NCBI RefSeq assembly: GCF_012184415.1
Contig: NZ_VTOX01000002.1
Coordinates: forward strand, 310,001 to 374,000
Direction of reading: 5' to 3'
Length of the DNA stretch: 64,000 bases
Source of the DNA: Ramlibacter lithotrophicus
Lineage (GTDB): Bacteria > Pseudomonadota > Gammaproteobacteria > Burkholderiales > Burkholderiaceae_C
Shown here piece by piece: positions 16,714-25,698 of the stretch (the stretch's first letter is position 1; each line of letters opens with the position of its first letter). The notes below the pieces were generated by a model, which saw nothing but the letters and a program-made list of their open reading frames with translations, searched no databases and was not told the DNA's origin. A program made the translations under genes and the position numbers.

Positions 16714-17885
16714 GGAGTCTCCTGAGTTGCGGCCGTTGCGAAATGGGCTGGCCCGACCGGGATCGTGCCGCTGCCCGGAAAGAATCGTGAGATCGAGAAG
16801 GCGCCGATCGGCGTTTCCGTGCTGCCGTAGCGCACCAGGTCGGCAAGAACGGCTCCCACGGCCGGACCGAGCTGGAATCCGCCGCCGGCGAAGCCGAAGG
16901 CGTGCAGCAGGCCCGGGGTGTTGTCGCTCGGGCCGATCACCGGAAGCCGGTCGGGCAGGTAGCCTTCGGTCCCGCTCCAGGTGCGAATGACGCAGGCTTC
17001 CCGCAATCGAGGCACCAAGGCCACTGCCTGCTGCATCAGGTGGCTCAGCTCGGCGCTGCTGGTGCGAGCCCGCAGCTCGTCCAGCGCATACCCGCGGCCA
17101 CCGCCGAATACGCAGTTGCCGCGCGCGATCTGCCGCGCATAGACGCCCCCGCCCTCCACGCCGAGGCTGACATCCATGAAAAACGGCAGCGGCTCGGTCA
17201 CGGCCATCTGCGGATGTCCGCTCTGCATCGGCACCGGCTCGGCGAACTGCGCTGCGATCGCCCCGGCCCAGGCACCACCGCAATTGAGAAGGAACTGGCT
17301 GCGCACCTCGAGCGCGGCCCCGCAGCGCGTCACGAAACCGCTCCCGTCGTGGCCCACCTCGTCGACCCGCATTCCCTCGCGGATGTCGGCCCCCAGCCGG
17401 CGCGCCGCCTGCGCGAATGCCGGCGAGACCAGGCGCGGGTTGGCCTGCCCGTCCTCGGGGCACAGCGAACCGCCGATTGCGGCTGCGCCGAGCCACGGGC
17501 ATCGCTCGCGCAGCGCGCGCCCGGTCACCAGCTGCAGCCCCATGTCGAAATCGCGCGTACTGTCGCGGTAACGCTCCAGCACCGTCATGTCGGACTCGCT
17601 GCGCGCGATCTTCAGGTGACCGGTTCGCAGGTACTCGCCGTCGCCGCCGACGAGCTCAGGCAGCTGGGCCCAGATCATGTGCGCCCGTTGTGAAAGCGGC
17701 AGCTGCGCGACCGGCCGGCCCTGTCGCCGCACGCCGCCGTAGTTCACGCCGCTGGATCGCGAGCCGCACAAATCACGTTCCAGCAGCACCACGGCAACGC
17801 CCAGGCGGCGCAGGAACAGTGCCGCGGAAGCTCCGACGATGCCGCCGCCGACCACCACGACGTCGGTGCTGATGCGCTCCTTCAT
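16710..17885 (-). CDS. FAD-dependent amino-acid dehydrogenase subunit (DAO family, HcnC/D-hydroxyproline-dehydrogenase beta type)
   Basis: A 391-residue DAO-fold flavoprotein. VVVVGGGIVGASAALFLRRL near residues 9-28 is the dinucleotide motif; NCGGAWAG and HAFGFAGGGFQLGPAVG are conserved DAO regions. The start at 17885 overlaps the previous stop by 4 bp. Together with the NAD/FAD subunit and [2Fe-2S] subunit upstream it forms the three-part set known in D-hydroxyproline dehydrogenase, octopine oxidase and HCN synthase. This subunit would hold the amine-oxidising FAD. Confidence 0.87.
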   Translation of the reverse strand: MKERISTDVVVVGGGIVGASAALFLRRLGVAVVLLERDLCGSRSSGVNYGGVRRQGRPVAQLPLSQRAHMIWAQLPELVGGDGEYLRTGHLKIARSESDMTVLERYRDSTRDFDMGLQLVTGRALRERCPWLGAAAIGGSLCPEDGQANPRLVSPAFAQAARRLGADIREGMRVDEVGHDGSGFVTRCGAALEVRSQFLLNCGGAWAGAIAAQFAEPVPMQSGHPQMAVTEPLPFFMDVSLGVEGGGVYARQIARGNCVFGGGRGYALDELRARTSSAELSHLMQQAVALVPRLREACVIRTWSGTEGYLPDRLPVIGPSDNTPGLLHAFGFAGGGFQLGPAVGAVLADLVRYGSTETPIGAFSISRFFPGSGTIPVGPAHFATAATQETP

Positions 17886-19264
17886 TCGACGTCTCCCCCG
17901 CGCGGCCGCAGCGCGGCAAACGGCAGCGGCTTGATCGGCATCTGGGCCCGCAGGAACCCCACCTGGCCGGCGGGGCGGCCGCAGGCCTGCGCCAGGATCT
18001 CGGCTGCCGCGGTGCCGCACATGCGCCCCTGGCAGCGGCCCATGCCCACCCGAGTCAGCGCCTTGAGCCGGTTGATCTCCGAGGTGCCCGTCTCGCGCAC
18101 GCAGTGGCGCAGCTCGGCTGCCGTGACTTCCTCACAGCGGCAGACCACCAGGTCGTCGGCGGCCTGTGCCGCCCACTGCTCGGGAAACGGGAACGCGCGC
18201 TCGATCCCGCGCCGGAACGCCCCCGCGTGGGCCAGCTTCGCCTCGAGCGTTGCAGCCCGCGCCGCGTCAACGGCGGTGCCTCTGTCTGCCAGCAGAGCCA
18301 GTGCCGCGCGCTCGCCCGCCCACTCCGCAGCGTCCGCCCCCATGATGCCGGCACCATCACCGGCGACGTATACGCCCGCAACGGTTGTGCGTCCGGCGGC
18401 GTCGCGGTGCGGGACGGCCGCCCGCTGGAGTTCGTCGTACGCGAATTCACAGCCAAGCAGGTCGGCCAGTTGCGTCTCCGGCCGCAGCGCATGGCCGAAG
18501 GCGACGGCGTCGCAGCCTGCTGAATGAGCGCTGCCGCCACGGCGCCAGTGCATCGATTCAACCCGGCCGCCGCCACGCGCGCCCTCGAGCGTCACGCCTT
18601 CGTGGACTGGCACGCCGTGCAGGCGCAGCCAGCCGCGGTAGTAAAGGCCCTTGGCGAGCACCGGCAGATTGCGCGCCATCGCCGGCAGCGCCGCCACCTT
18701 CGCGCCCCAGGGTGCCGTATCCAGCACGGCCACTACGGTGGCTCCAGCCTTGGCGTACTGGTAGGCCACCAGATAGAGCAGCGGGCCGGTGCCGGCGAAC
18801 ACCACCCGCTCGCCGATTGCGCAGCCCTGGTATTTCAGCGCCACCTGGGCGCCGCCCAGGGCGTAGACGCCCGGCTTCGTCCAGCCCGGAAACGGCAGGA
18901 CGCGGTCGGTGGCGCCAGTGGCGACGATCACTTGGCCGTACGCGAGACTGTCGGTGCTGCCGCCGCGCAGCAGATCGAGCCGCCCGTGCGCGGCATTCCA
19001 CACCAGCGTGTCCGGCCGATAGTCGATCTGCTCGATGAACCTCTCGGCCGCCTGGTGAACCGAGGCGGCGCGCGCCGCCTCGAACCCGTACAGCGAAGAG
19101 CGCGGGCGGTCGAAGCCGATCGGCGGCTGCCGGTAGATCTGGCCGCCGGGGCGCGGCGCCTCGTCCAGCAGTACCGGGCGCAGGCCGTGCGCGAGCAGCG
19201 TCTGGGCGGCCCGCACGCCGGCAGGCCCGGCTCCGATGATGACCGGCGGCAGCGCAGGCGTCAT
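17882..19264 (-). CDS. NAD(P)/FAD-type oxidoreductase subunit with C-terminal [2Fe-2S] (BFD-like) cysteines
   Basis: A 460-residue pyridine-nucleotide-disulfide-fold protein. The first FAD motif is VIIGAGPAGVRAAQTLLAHG; the internal nucleotide motif is VVFAGTGPLLYLVAYQYA. The C-terminus has VVCRCEEVTAAEL and then RCQGRMCGTAAAEIL, a four-Cys BFD-like iron-sulfur domain seen in HcnB, OoxA and HypDH alpha subunits. Four-base overlaps on both sides show tight coupling with the FAD and ferredoxin-like subunits. It likely passes electrons between the amine-oxidising FAD and the acceptor. Confidence 0.87.
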   Translation of the reverse strand: MTPALPPVIIGAGPAGVRAAQTLLAHGLRPVLLDEAPRPGGQIYRQPPIGFDRPRSSLYGFEAARAASVHQAAERFIEQIDYRPDTLVWNAAHGRLDLLRGGSTDSLAYGQVIVATGATDRVLPFPGWTKPGVYALGGAQVALKYQGCAIGERVVFAGTGPLLYLVAYQYAKAGATVVAVLDTAPWGAKVAALPAMARNLPVLAKGLYYRGWLRLHGVPVHEGVTLEGARGGGRVESMHWRRGGSAHSAGCDAVAFGHALRPETQLADLLGCEFAYDELQRAAVPHRDAAGRTTVAGVYVAGDGAGIMGADAAEWAGERAALALLADRGTAVDAARAATLEAKLAHAGAFRRGIERAFPFPEQWAAQAADDLVVCRCEEVTAAELRHCVRETGTSEINRLKALTRVGMGRCQGRMCGTAAAEILAQACGRPAGQVGFLRAQMPIKPLPFAALRPRGGDVE

Positions 19265-19548
19265 GCCGGCGCTCCCCCGCTGAGCAGCCGCATGCCGTCC
19301 TGGATGAGCGTGGAGCAGGCCCGGAGGCGCTCGCCGGCCTCGGTGTCGACCCAGCAGTCCTGGCAGGCGCCCATGAGGCAGAAGCCGGCGCGCGGCTGGC
19401 CGCTGAATTCGCTGCGGCGCACCTGCTCGCCGCCCGTCAGCATCGCGGTCAGGACGGTGTCTCCGAGCAGCGCGGTACGCGGCTGGCCGTCCAGGGTGAA
19501 GTGAACCGCCGGCCGGCTGCGCTCGGCCAGGCGTTTGAACAAGCTCAT
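19261..19548 (-). CDS. (2Fe-2S)-binding small subunit of the three-part dehydrogenase
   Basis: A 95-residue ferredoxin-like protein. CLMGACQDCWV gives two or three cluster cysteines and a fourth lies in LRACSTLI, the plant-ferredoxin-type spacing of HcnA/HypDH gamma proteins. The N-terminal half (HFTLDGQPRTALLGDTVLTA) is the usual beta-grasp start. ATG 19548 is chosen for length; the frame is open further upstream. The stop overlaps the next gene's start by 4 bp. Confidence 0.87.
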   Translation of the reverse strand: MSLFKRLAERSRPAVHFTLDGQPRTALLGDTVLTAMLTGGEQVRRSEFSGQPRAGFCLMGACQDCWVDTEAGERLRACSTLIQDGMRLLSGGAPA

Positions 19549-19571
19549 GGATTCCCTTGCATTGCGCTGGC

Positions 19572-20366
19572 TCACCGCTGCCCCACCAGGATCTTGTCGA
19601 GGCCGTACACGCGGTCGAGCGCCAGCATCGCGACAGCCGTGAGCGCCACCATCAGTGCCGACACCGCCGCCATGAGCGGATCGATCGACTCGGTGGCGTA
19701 CATGTACATGCGCACCGGCAGCGTGACGGTTGCGGGCGAGGTGACGAAGATCGACATGGTCACTTCGTCGAAGCTGTTGATGAAAGCCAACAGCCAGCCG
19801 CCCGTCACTCCGGGCAGGATCATCGGCAGCGTCACGCGGCGGAACACGGTGGCATGGCTCGCCCCGAGCGACAGCGCCGCCTGCTCGGCGCTGCGGTCGG
19901 TACCTTCCACGGCGGCGATGACGAGCCGCAGCACGTAGGGCGTGATGATCACCACGTGCGCCAGCGTCAACCAGAAGAAGCTCCCGGTGGCGTTGATCAG
20001 CGTGAAGGTGCGCAGCAAGGCAACCCCGAGCACCAGGTGCGGAATGATCAGCGGCGACAGGAAGAGCGCATTGAGGAAGTCCCGGCCGGGAAAGCTGTAA
20101 CGCGCGATGGCGATGCCGGCCGGCACCGCCAGCGCGGTGGACAGCGTGGCGGCTACTGCGGCCAGCCCCAGGCTGTTCTTGAACGACTGGACGAAATCCG
20201 GGTGGGCGAACACCGCCTTGAACCAGCGCAGGGACAAATGCGTGGTCGGAATCGTCAGCGTGTTTTCCGGGGTGAATGCGACGACGCACACCACGACCAG
20301 CGGCGCGAGCATGAAGCTCACGACGAGCGCGTTGAACAGCAGGGCCAGGGGACCGTTTCTCGACAT
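19572..20366 (-). CDS. PotC-like ABC transporter permease
   Basis: A 264-residue inner-membrane permease with about six helices. The EAA loop is seen in EQAALSLGASHATVFRRVTLP, followed by PGVTGGWLLAFINSFDEVTM, a PotC/YdcV hallmark. It lies 23 bp before the [2Fe-2S] subunit gene and 2 bp after the PotB-like permease. It forms the second membrane subunit of the importer. Confidence 0.9.
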   Translation of the reverse strand: MSRNGPLALLFNALVVSFMLAPLVVVCVVAFTPENTLTIPTTHLSLRWFKAVFAHPDFVQSFKNSLGLAAVAATLSTALAVPAGIAIARYSFPGRDFLNALFLSPLIIPHLVLGVALLRTFTLINATGSFFWLTLAHVVIITPYVLRLVIAAVEGTDRSAEQAALSLGASHATVFRRVTLPMILPGVTGGWLLAFINSFDEVTMSIFVTSPATVTLPVRMYMYATESIDPLMAAVSALMVALTAVAMLALDRVYGLDKILVGQR

Positions 20367-20368
20367 GG

Positions 20369-21256
20369 CTAGCCCATCGCCTTCTTGTAGGAGCGCTCCA
20401 CCACGCGGTTGTAGCTGAGCATCACGATGAGGTTGGCCGCCAGCAGCGTCAGCGCCAGCGCGGCGCCAAGCGGCCAGTTCAGCTCGTGCAGGTATTCGTC
20501 GTACACCAGCGTCGCCACCATCTTGAGCCTTCGCCCGCCGAGCAGGCCGGGAATCGCGAACGCGCTGGCGCTCAACCCGAACACGATGAGGCTGCCCGAG
20601 AGAATGCCGGGCAGCACCTGGGGAAAGATGATCCGGCGCACGATCGTGAACGGCGACGCGCGCAGCGACAGCGCCGCGTCCTCCACGCCCGGATCAAGTT
20701 TTTGCAGCGAAGTCCAGACCGGGATGATCATGAACGGCAGCATGATGTGCACCAGCGCGATGACGACGGCCGCCTCCGTGTACAGGATGCGCATCGCCGG
20801 CAGCCCAAGCCAGCGGAACGCGTTGTTCACGATTCCCTGCGGTCCCAGCAGCATGCTCCAGCCAAAGGCGCGAACGACCACCGACACGAGCAGTGGGGCC
20901 AGCACGACCAGCAGCAGGATGGAGCGCCATGGCGCGCGCATGCGGCTCAGGACATAGGCCTCCGGCGCGCCGATCACCACGCATATCAGCGTCACCAGGG
21001 CGGAGATCCAGAAGGTGCGCCAGAAGATGCCCAGGTAATAGTCGTCGGTGGCGATGGCTCCGTAGTGCGACAGCGTGAGTGCGGCTTGCACGCCGGTCTT
21101 GTGGTCGAACACCTGGAAGGAAAGCACCACGGTGAGCGCCAGCGGCACCAGCAGCAGGCATGCGAACAAGGCCAATGCCGGAGCCGACAGCAGCCAGGGA
21201 TCGTCCAGGCGCCGGCGTGACGAACTGGCGGGCGCTGCGGCGGCGACGGCGTTCAT
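20369..21256 (-). CDS. PotB-like ABC transporter permease
   Basis: A 295-residue permease with about six membrane helices. The EAA loop is EDAALSLRASPFTIVRRIIFPQ; the end NRVVERSYKKAMG is typical of PotB/YdcU proteins. ATG 21256 is used because it precedes a short cytoplasmic tail and the first helix; the frame is open upstream. It lies 10 bp after the ATPase gene. Confidence 0.9.
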   Translation of the reverse strand: MNAVAAAAPASSSRRRLDDPWLLSAPALALFACLLLVPLALTVVLSFQVFDHKTGVQAALTLSHYGAIATDDYYLGIFWRTFWISALVTLICVVIGAPEAYVLSRMRAPWRSILLLVVLAPLLVSVVVRAFGWSMLLGPQGIVNNAFRWLGLPAMRILYTEAAVVIALVHIMLPFMIIPVWTSLQKLDPGVEDAALSLRASPFTIVRRIIFPQVLPGILSGSLIVFGLSASAFAIPGLLGGRRLKMVATLVYDEYLHELNWPLGAALALTLLAANLIVMLSYNRVVERSYKKAMG

Positions 21257-21266
21257 CCCGGAACCC

Positions 21267-22373
21267 TCAGGCTGCCGACGCGGCGGCGAACTGTCCGCTC
21301 GCGCGATCGGTTTCGGTGGGGGTCGATTCCGCGACGGCCAGCACGCGAACCTGCGAGGCGGTCCAGTCCAGGCCAACGCTCGAGCCTTCCTCGACCGGGC
21401 GTTCCCCGTCGTTGGGGCAGACCACGACCAGTTCGCCGATGCTGGTGCTCACCCGATACAGCCACTGGCTGCCGAGGAAGAACCGCTCGTCCACGTTGCC
21501 CTCCAGCAAGCCCGTTCCGGCCGGGGCGAAGCGGATCTTTTCAGGCCGCAGGCTGAGGGCCACTGGCCGGCCCTCGGGCAGTCCGTGTCCTTCGAGCGGC
21601 AGCGACAGCGGCCCGATCTTCACCGAGGCGCCGGCGCGGTCGACTACGCCGTCCAGGAGGTTGGCCTTGCCGACGAAGCTGGAAATGAAGCGTGTCTGCG
21701 GATGCTCGTACAAGCGGTGCGGGCGATCGATCTGCGTGACCCGGCCCGCCTCCATGACGACCACGCGGTCGCTGATCGACATGGCCTCCGTCTGGTCGTG
21801 CGTCACCATGATGGTCGTCGTCCCGACCTTGCGCTGGATCTGTCGCAGCTCGAACTGCATTTCCTCGCGCAACTTCGCGTCCAGGTTCGACAGCGGTTCG
21901 TCGAGCAGCAGCACGGGGGGCTCGATCACCAGCGCGCGCGCCAGTGCGACGCGCTGGCGCTGGCCGCCGGACAGCTCCCTGGGATACCGGGCCGCATAGG
22001 GCTCGAGGTGCACCAGGGCCAGCGCCGCGGCCACGCGCTCGGCGCGCTCTGCCTTTGCGATGCGCAGCATCTCCAGTCCGAAGCTGACGTTGTCGCGCAC
22101 GGTCATGTGCGGAAACAGCGCGTAGCTCTGAAACACGATCCCGAGCCCCCGGGTGTTCGGCTTGGCGTGCGTGATGTCGCGCCCCGCCAGCTCGATCCGC
22201 CCCGTGGTCACGGCTGCAAAGCCCGCGATCATCTGCAGCGTGGTGGTCTTGCCGCAGCCGGACGGCCCCAGCAGCGAGACGAACTCCCCCTTGTCGACGG
22301 AGAGATTCATATCGATCACCGCGGCCGCGCCGCCGTAGAACTTGGCGACGTCCGTCAGCTTCAGGAATGACAT
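21267..22373 (-). CDS. PotA-like ABC transporter ATPase
   Basis: A 368-residue ATPase with Walker A GPSGCGKTTT (about residues 36-45), signature LSGGQRQRVALARAL, Walker B VLLLDEPLSNLD and switch His in VTHDQTEAM. The C-terminal about 120 residues form the TOBE domain (LSLRPEKIRF). It is the first gene of the operon and diverges from the IclR regulator. The upstream gap has a low-GC stretch with the candidate operator. Confidence 0.92.
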   Translation of the reverse strand: MSFLKLTDVAKFYGGAAAVIDMNLSVDKGEFVSLLGPSGCGKTTTLQMIAGFAAVTTGRIELAGRDITHAKPNTRGLGIVFQSYALFPHMTVRDNVSFGLEMLRIAKAERAERVAAALALVHLEPYAARYPRELSGGQRQRVALARALVIEPPVLLLDEPLSNLDAKLREEMQFELRQIQRKVGTTTIMVTHDQTEAMSISDRVVVMEAGRVTQIDRPHRLYEHPQTRFISSFVGKANLLDGVVDRAGASVKIGPLSLPLEGHGLPEGRPVALSLRPEKIRFAPAGTGLLEGNVDERFFLGSQWLYRVSTSIGELVVVCPNDGERPVEEGSSVGLDWTASQVRVLAVAESTPTETDRASGQFAAASAA

Positions 22374-22487
22374 TGCAGCTCCACAGGCAACCGAATGAAG
22401 TGAACTGTTGACCGGTGCCCATGCTACCGGCGCGAAAAACCGCCGGTCAACAGGGAATTCCACTGCTCAAGATTTATTTCTGATATG

Positions 22488-22502
22488 TTCCGTTGTCCGG
22501 AA
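22488..22502. promoter_or_regulatory. Candidate IclR operator in the divergent promoter
   Basis: TTCCG-TTGTC-CGGAA, a 15-bp inverted repeat, lies in an unusually AT-rich stretch (22470-22525) between the PotA-like gene and the IclR regulator. IclR proteins commonly bind short 15-bp palindromes of the TGGAA/TTCCA kind, and this one sits 23 bp before the regulator's ATG, consistent with autoregulation. Confidence 0.55.
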
Positions 22503-22524
22503 TTTATTAATCAGGAATTGATAG

Positions 22525-23379
22525 ATGATTCCAGCAGTTGCAAGGAAACGGACGCCGGCTGAACTCGAGAGCGGTGCGGCCAGCAGCGTCAGCCGCGCGA
22601 TCGCCCTGGTACGCGCATTGGCGGATGCCCAGCTGGAAGGCGGGCGCGTCACGCACCTGGCGAAGGCGACCGGCCAGACGCAGGCCACCACCCACCGGCT
22701 GCTGCAGACGCTGGCCGCCGAGAAGGTCGTGGTGCAGGATGCCCAGACCAAGCGGTACCGATTGGCGATGGACTTCTTCACGCTGGCAGCCCGCGCCGGC
22801 GATTCCATGGGCCTGCGCGCGCTGTGCCGACCGGCACTGCTGCGACTCTGTGCCAGCCTGGGTGACACCATCTTCCTGCTGGTGCGCAGCGGTTTCGACG
22901 CGGTCTGCCTCGACCGGACGGAAGGTCCATTTCCGATCCGCTCCTTCACCGGCGACATCGGGGGTCGCATCGCGCTTGGCGTCGGCCAGGGCGGCATGGC
23001 GATCCTCGCCATGCTGCCGGAATCCGAGCGCGAAGAGGTCATCCGTTTCAACCTGCCGCGGGTGCGCGAGTACGGCGTTTTCGACGAGGTCTACCTGCGC
23101 ACGGAGATCGAGCGAGTGCGCCAGCTTGGCTACGCCGGCCGCAACACGGGCCTGCTCGAAGGAATGGCCGGCGTGGCCGTGCCGATCCTCGACCACACCG
23201 GACGAGCGATCGCGGCCTTGAGCGTAGGCACCATCGCCTCGCGCCTGAGCGAGGACCGGCTGCCCGCCGTCGTCGACCTGCTGCGCCGCGAGGCAGCCGC
23301 CATCGGGCCGCGCGTCAACCCGTTCGACCCGACCCTGCGCCGCCCGGCGCAGAGCCTGTCACCTCTTTCCGGAAGCTGA
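22525..23379 (+). CDS. IclR-family transcriptional regulator
   Basis: A 284-residue regulator. The N-terminal winged HTH (about residues 20-80) includes VTHLAKATGQTQATTHRLLQ; the C-terminal GAF-like effector domain has VCLDRTEGPFPI, GRIALGVGQGG and GVAVPILDHTGRAIAALSVG. It is divergent from the Pot-importer/dehydrogenase operon and almost certainly its local switch. The ligand would be the imported compound or an intermediate. Confidence 0.92.
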   Translation: MIPAVARKRTPAELESGAASSVSRAIALVRALADAQLEGGRVTHLAKATGQTQATTHRLLQTLAAEKVVVQDAQTKRYRLAMDFFTLAARAGDSMGLRALCRPALLRLCASLGDTIFLLVRSGFDAVCLDRTEGPFPIRSFTGDIGGRIALGVGQGGMAILAMLPESEREEVIRFNLPRVREYGVFDEVYLRTEIERVRQLGYAGRNTGLLEGMAGVAVPILDHTGRAIAALSVGTIASRLSEDRLPAVVDLLRREAAAIGPRVNPFDPTLRRPAQSLSPLSGS

Positions 23380-23532
23380 CGGACGCGCAGCGCGAAGCGC
23401 TGCATTTCGTCGCCATGATGCGAGTGCGGGACCGGCAAATGCCGGGCTCGGCGCATTGGGATCCATCAACGCAGCCCTTCCCGGCCTCCAGGAGTGAGAA
23501 TGGCGCTGCTTGCAACTGCCAGGGGTGAAGTG

Positions 23533-24126
23533 ATGAGACTCATGCAATTCGCGCCGATGACCCTGCTGCTTGCTGGTTTCGCCGCGCAGCCTGCCTTCGC
23601 GGTGCTGAAGGTGGGCGACCAGGCGCCGGACTTCGCCGCCGAAGCGGCCCTCGGCGGCAGTCCGTTCACGTTCAAGCTGTCGGAGGCCCTGGCGAAGGGC
23701 CCGGTGGTGCTTTACTTCTATCCGAAGGCATTCACGACAGGCTGCACCATCGAGGCCAACGCCTTCGCCGAGGCGACGCCACGCTTCCGTGCACTGGGCG
23801 CCACCGTGATCGGCATCTCGAATGACACGATCGAGACGCTCAAGCGCTTCTCGGTGGAGGCCTGCCGCAACCAGTTCGCCGTCGCGGCCGATGCGCGGTC
23901 CAAGGTGATCCAGGCCTACGACGCGGCCAGCACCTTCTCGCGCAGCATGGCGGCGCGAGTGTCGTACGTGATCGACGGGTCCGGCCGCATCGTGTTCACG
24001 CACGACAGCATGAGCCCCGAGGGCCACGTCACGGAGACGCTCAAGGTCATCGAGCGATTACAGGCCCGCACGGGCCAGCCATCGTCGACAACGGCACCTC
24101 GCCCATCACGCCCCGCGCCACCCTGA
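23533..24126 (+). CDS. Exported peroxiredoxin, BCP/PrxQ type
   Basis: About 197 residues. An N-terminal signal peptide ends AAQPAFA; the thioredoxin-fold domain starts VLKVGDQAPDFAAEAALGG. FYPKAFTTGCTIEANAFAEA holds the peroxidatic Cys in the BCP-type position; a later Cys (VEACRNQFAV) could be resolving. ATG 23533 gives the cleanest signal peptide, but ATG 23500 has a better ribosome site (AGGAG at 23490-23494). The Pro/Ser/Thr-rich tail is unusual. It would remove peroxides in the periplasm. Confidence 0.82.
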   Translation: MRLMQFAPMTLLLAGFAAQPAFAVLKVGDQAPDFAAEAALGGSPFTFKLSEALAKGPVVLYFYPKAFTTGCTIEANAFAEATPRFRALGATVIGISNDTIETLKRFSVEACRNQFAVAADARSKVIQAYDAASTFSRSMAARVSYVIDGSGRIVFTHDSMSPEGHVTETLKVIERLQARTGQPSSTTAPRPSRPAPP

Positions 24127-24214
24127 GCGGCTTCAATCCTGGCCGGAAGGGGCATCAGTCCTCGCCGGAGCACCTCGCATGCGAGGCAGGGATGTCCTAC
24201 GCCGCAAGCCGCGC

Positions 24215-25474
24215 TCAGGCCTGCTCCTCCCGCGGCGGCAAGGCGATCTGGTTGCCTACGCTGAACTGATAGTCCTTGAACACATGCTCGGCGCTGAGCA
24301 GCTGGTAGGTGCCGTCGGCCTTCCTGTGGGTGGTGTCCTTGAGGCGGTAGGTGTAATGGCCGCAGGTCCAGCAATTGAAGTTGCGCATGTGGGTGCACAG
24401 GCACGTCTTGTCCATCACCACGACGGTCTTCTGGTCGGGATGGGCCAGCACTTCGCGGTTGTAGGCATCGATGTAGGCGCAGTTGCCGTTGGCGTCGAGC
24501 AGGTAGCCATAGGATTCGCAGCCCGGACGGATGCCCGAACCGATCGCCGGCGTGTTCCTCAGCATGCGCATCGGGTAGCCGGTCGGCGAGATGCCGTTGA
24601 CGATGATGTCGTCCTCGGTGGCCTTCAGGTATTCCTGCTTCACGTCGACGGGCAAGCCACATTCGTGCGTGATGGTGAAGCGCGTCGCCACCTGCACGCC
24701 GCCTGCGCCCTGTTCCAGGAAGCCCACGGCATCCGTCCCGGTGAAGATCCCGCCCGCGGCAACGACCGGAATGGCAAGCTGCTCGGCGCGCAGGAAGGCG
24801 TGGACCTCGTCCATGATGGTGTGCAGGTCGTATTCGGCCCAATCCATGCCGAAGCCGAGGTGGCCGCCGGCCAGCGGTCCTTCGACGATGACATAGTCAG
24901 GCAACCGGTCCAGCCTGGCGTTCTTGCGCAGGAACAACTGCAGCGCACGCGCGGACGACACGATGATGCCCAGCTTGGCATCGCGAAAGCGCGGATGGTC
25001 GGCGATCAGCCCGAAGGAACCCAGGTGCAAGCCCGCCGACAGGGTGATGCCGTCGATGCCGCCGTCCAGTGCCGCCGACAGGCGCGTGCGCAGGGTTTCG
25101 CGCGGCGCATTCATGGTCAGCTTTTCCATGCAGTTGACGAAGACGAGGCCGTCACCTCTCTTCGCCTCCATGGTCGAGCGCACGTGGTTGATCGTCGCTT
25201 CCGCCAGCCGGTCCATGTCGAACTGGACGACGGCCTTGTTCAGGTTGTTGATGTTGAACTTGTAGGTCCGGGTCTTGTCCTTGACGAAGGTGGTGTCGAA
25301 CTTGCGGTCCGACACGTCGTGGACCATCGCATCGGAAATGTGGCCGATGCCGCCCAGGCGCGCCGCCTCCAGCGCCAGCTCCGAGGTCGAAATATCGACA
25401 CCCATGCCGCCGATCATGATCGGCACATAGTCCCTGTCGCCCAGTTTCAGGCGGAAATCATCAACACGTTTCAT
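24215..25474 (-). CDS. Nitronate monooxygenase/2-nitropropane dioxygenase-like flavoenzyme with a C-terminal Cys cluster
   Basis: A 419-residue TIM-barrel FMN protein. YVPIMIGGMGVDIST at the start, GPLAGGHLGFGMDW (phosphate/FMN region) and PVVAAGGIFTGTDAVGFLEQ are family hallmarks. Residues about 357-371 add a Cys-rich segment with CLC, then C-W-T-C, not part of the minimal enzyme; it could bind zinc or an iron-sulfur cluster. It may be monocistronic, next to polyamine-related genes. The 224 bp between it and the PuuB-like gene show nothing recognisable. Confidence 0.85.
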   Translation of the reverse strand: MKRVDDFRLKLGDRDYVPIMIGGMGVDISTSELALEAARLGGIGHISDAMVHDVSDRKFDTTFVKDKTRTYKFNINNLNKAVVQFDMDRLAEATINHVRSTMEAKRGDGLVFVNCMEKLTMNAPRETLRTRLSAALDGGIDGITLSAGLHLGSFGLIADHPRFRDAKLGIIVSSARALQLFLRKNARLDRLPDYVIVEGPLAGGHLGFGMDWAEYDLHTIMDEVHAFLRAEQLAIPVVAAGGIFTGTDAVGFLEQGAGGVQVATRFTITHECGLPVDVKQEYLKATEDDIIVNGISPTGYPMRMLRNTPAIGSGIRPGCESYGYLLDANGNCAYIDAYNREVLAHPDQKTVVVMDKTCLCTHMRNFNCWTCGHYTYRLKDTTHRKADGTYQLLSAEHVFKDYQFSVGNQIALPPREEQA

Positions 25475-25698
25475 CGCTTGTCTTGCTTGGAAGGTCCTCG
25501 GCCCGGCCCTGGACCTTCGTCTGTCGTCTCGGAAGCCTCGCTCCCGTCAGCGTCTCGCGATCCTGGTACGCCCATTTCGGCCGGCCGGGTGGCAGCGGGG
25601 GCGCGGCCTGGGTCCAGGGGCGATTGTCACCCCTGCGTCGCCGAAATGGTGGGCACCCCCATTCCCGTGGTTCATGTCGCCTGGCGGCGGGCCAGACC

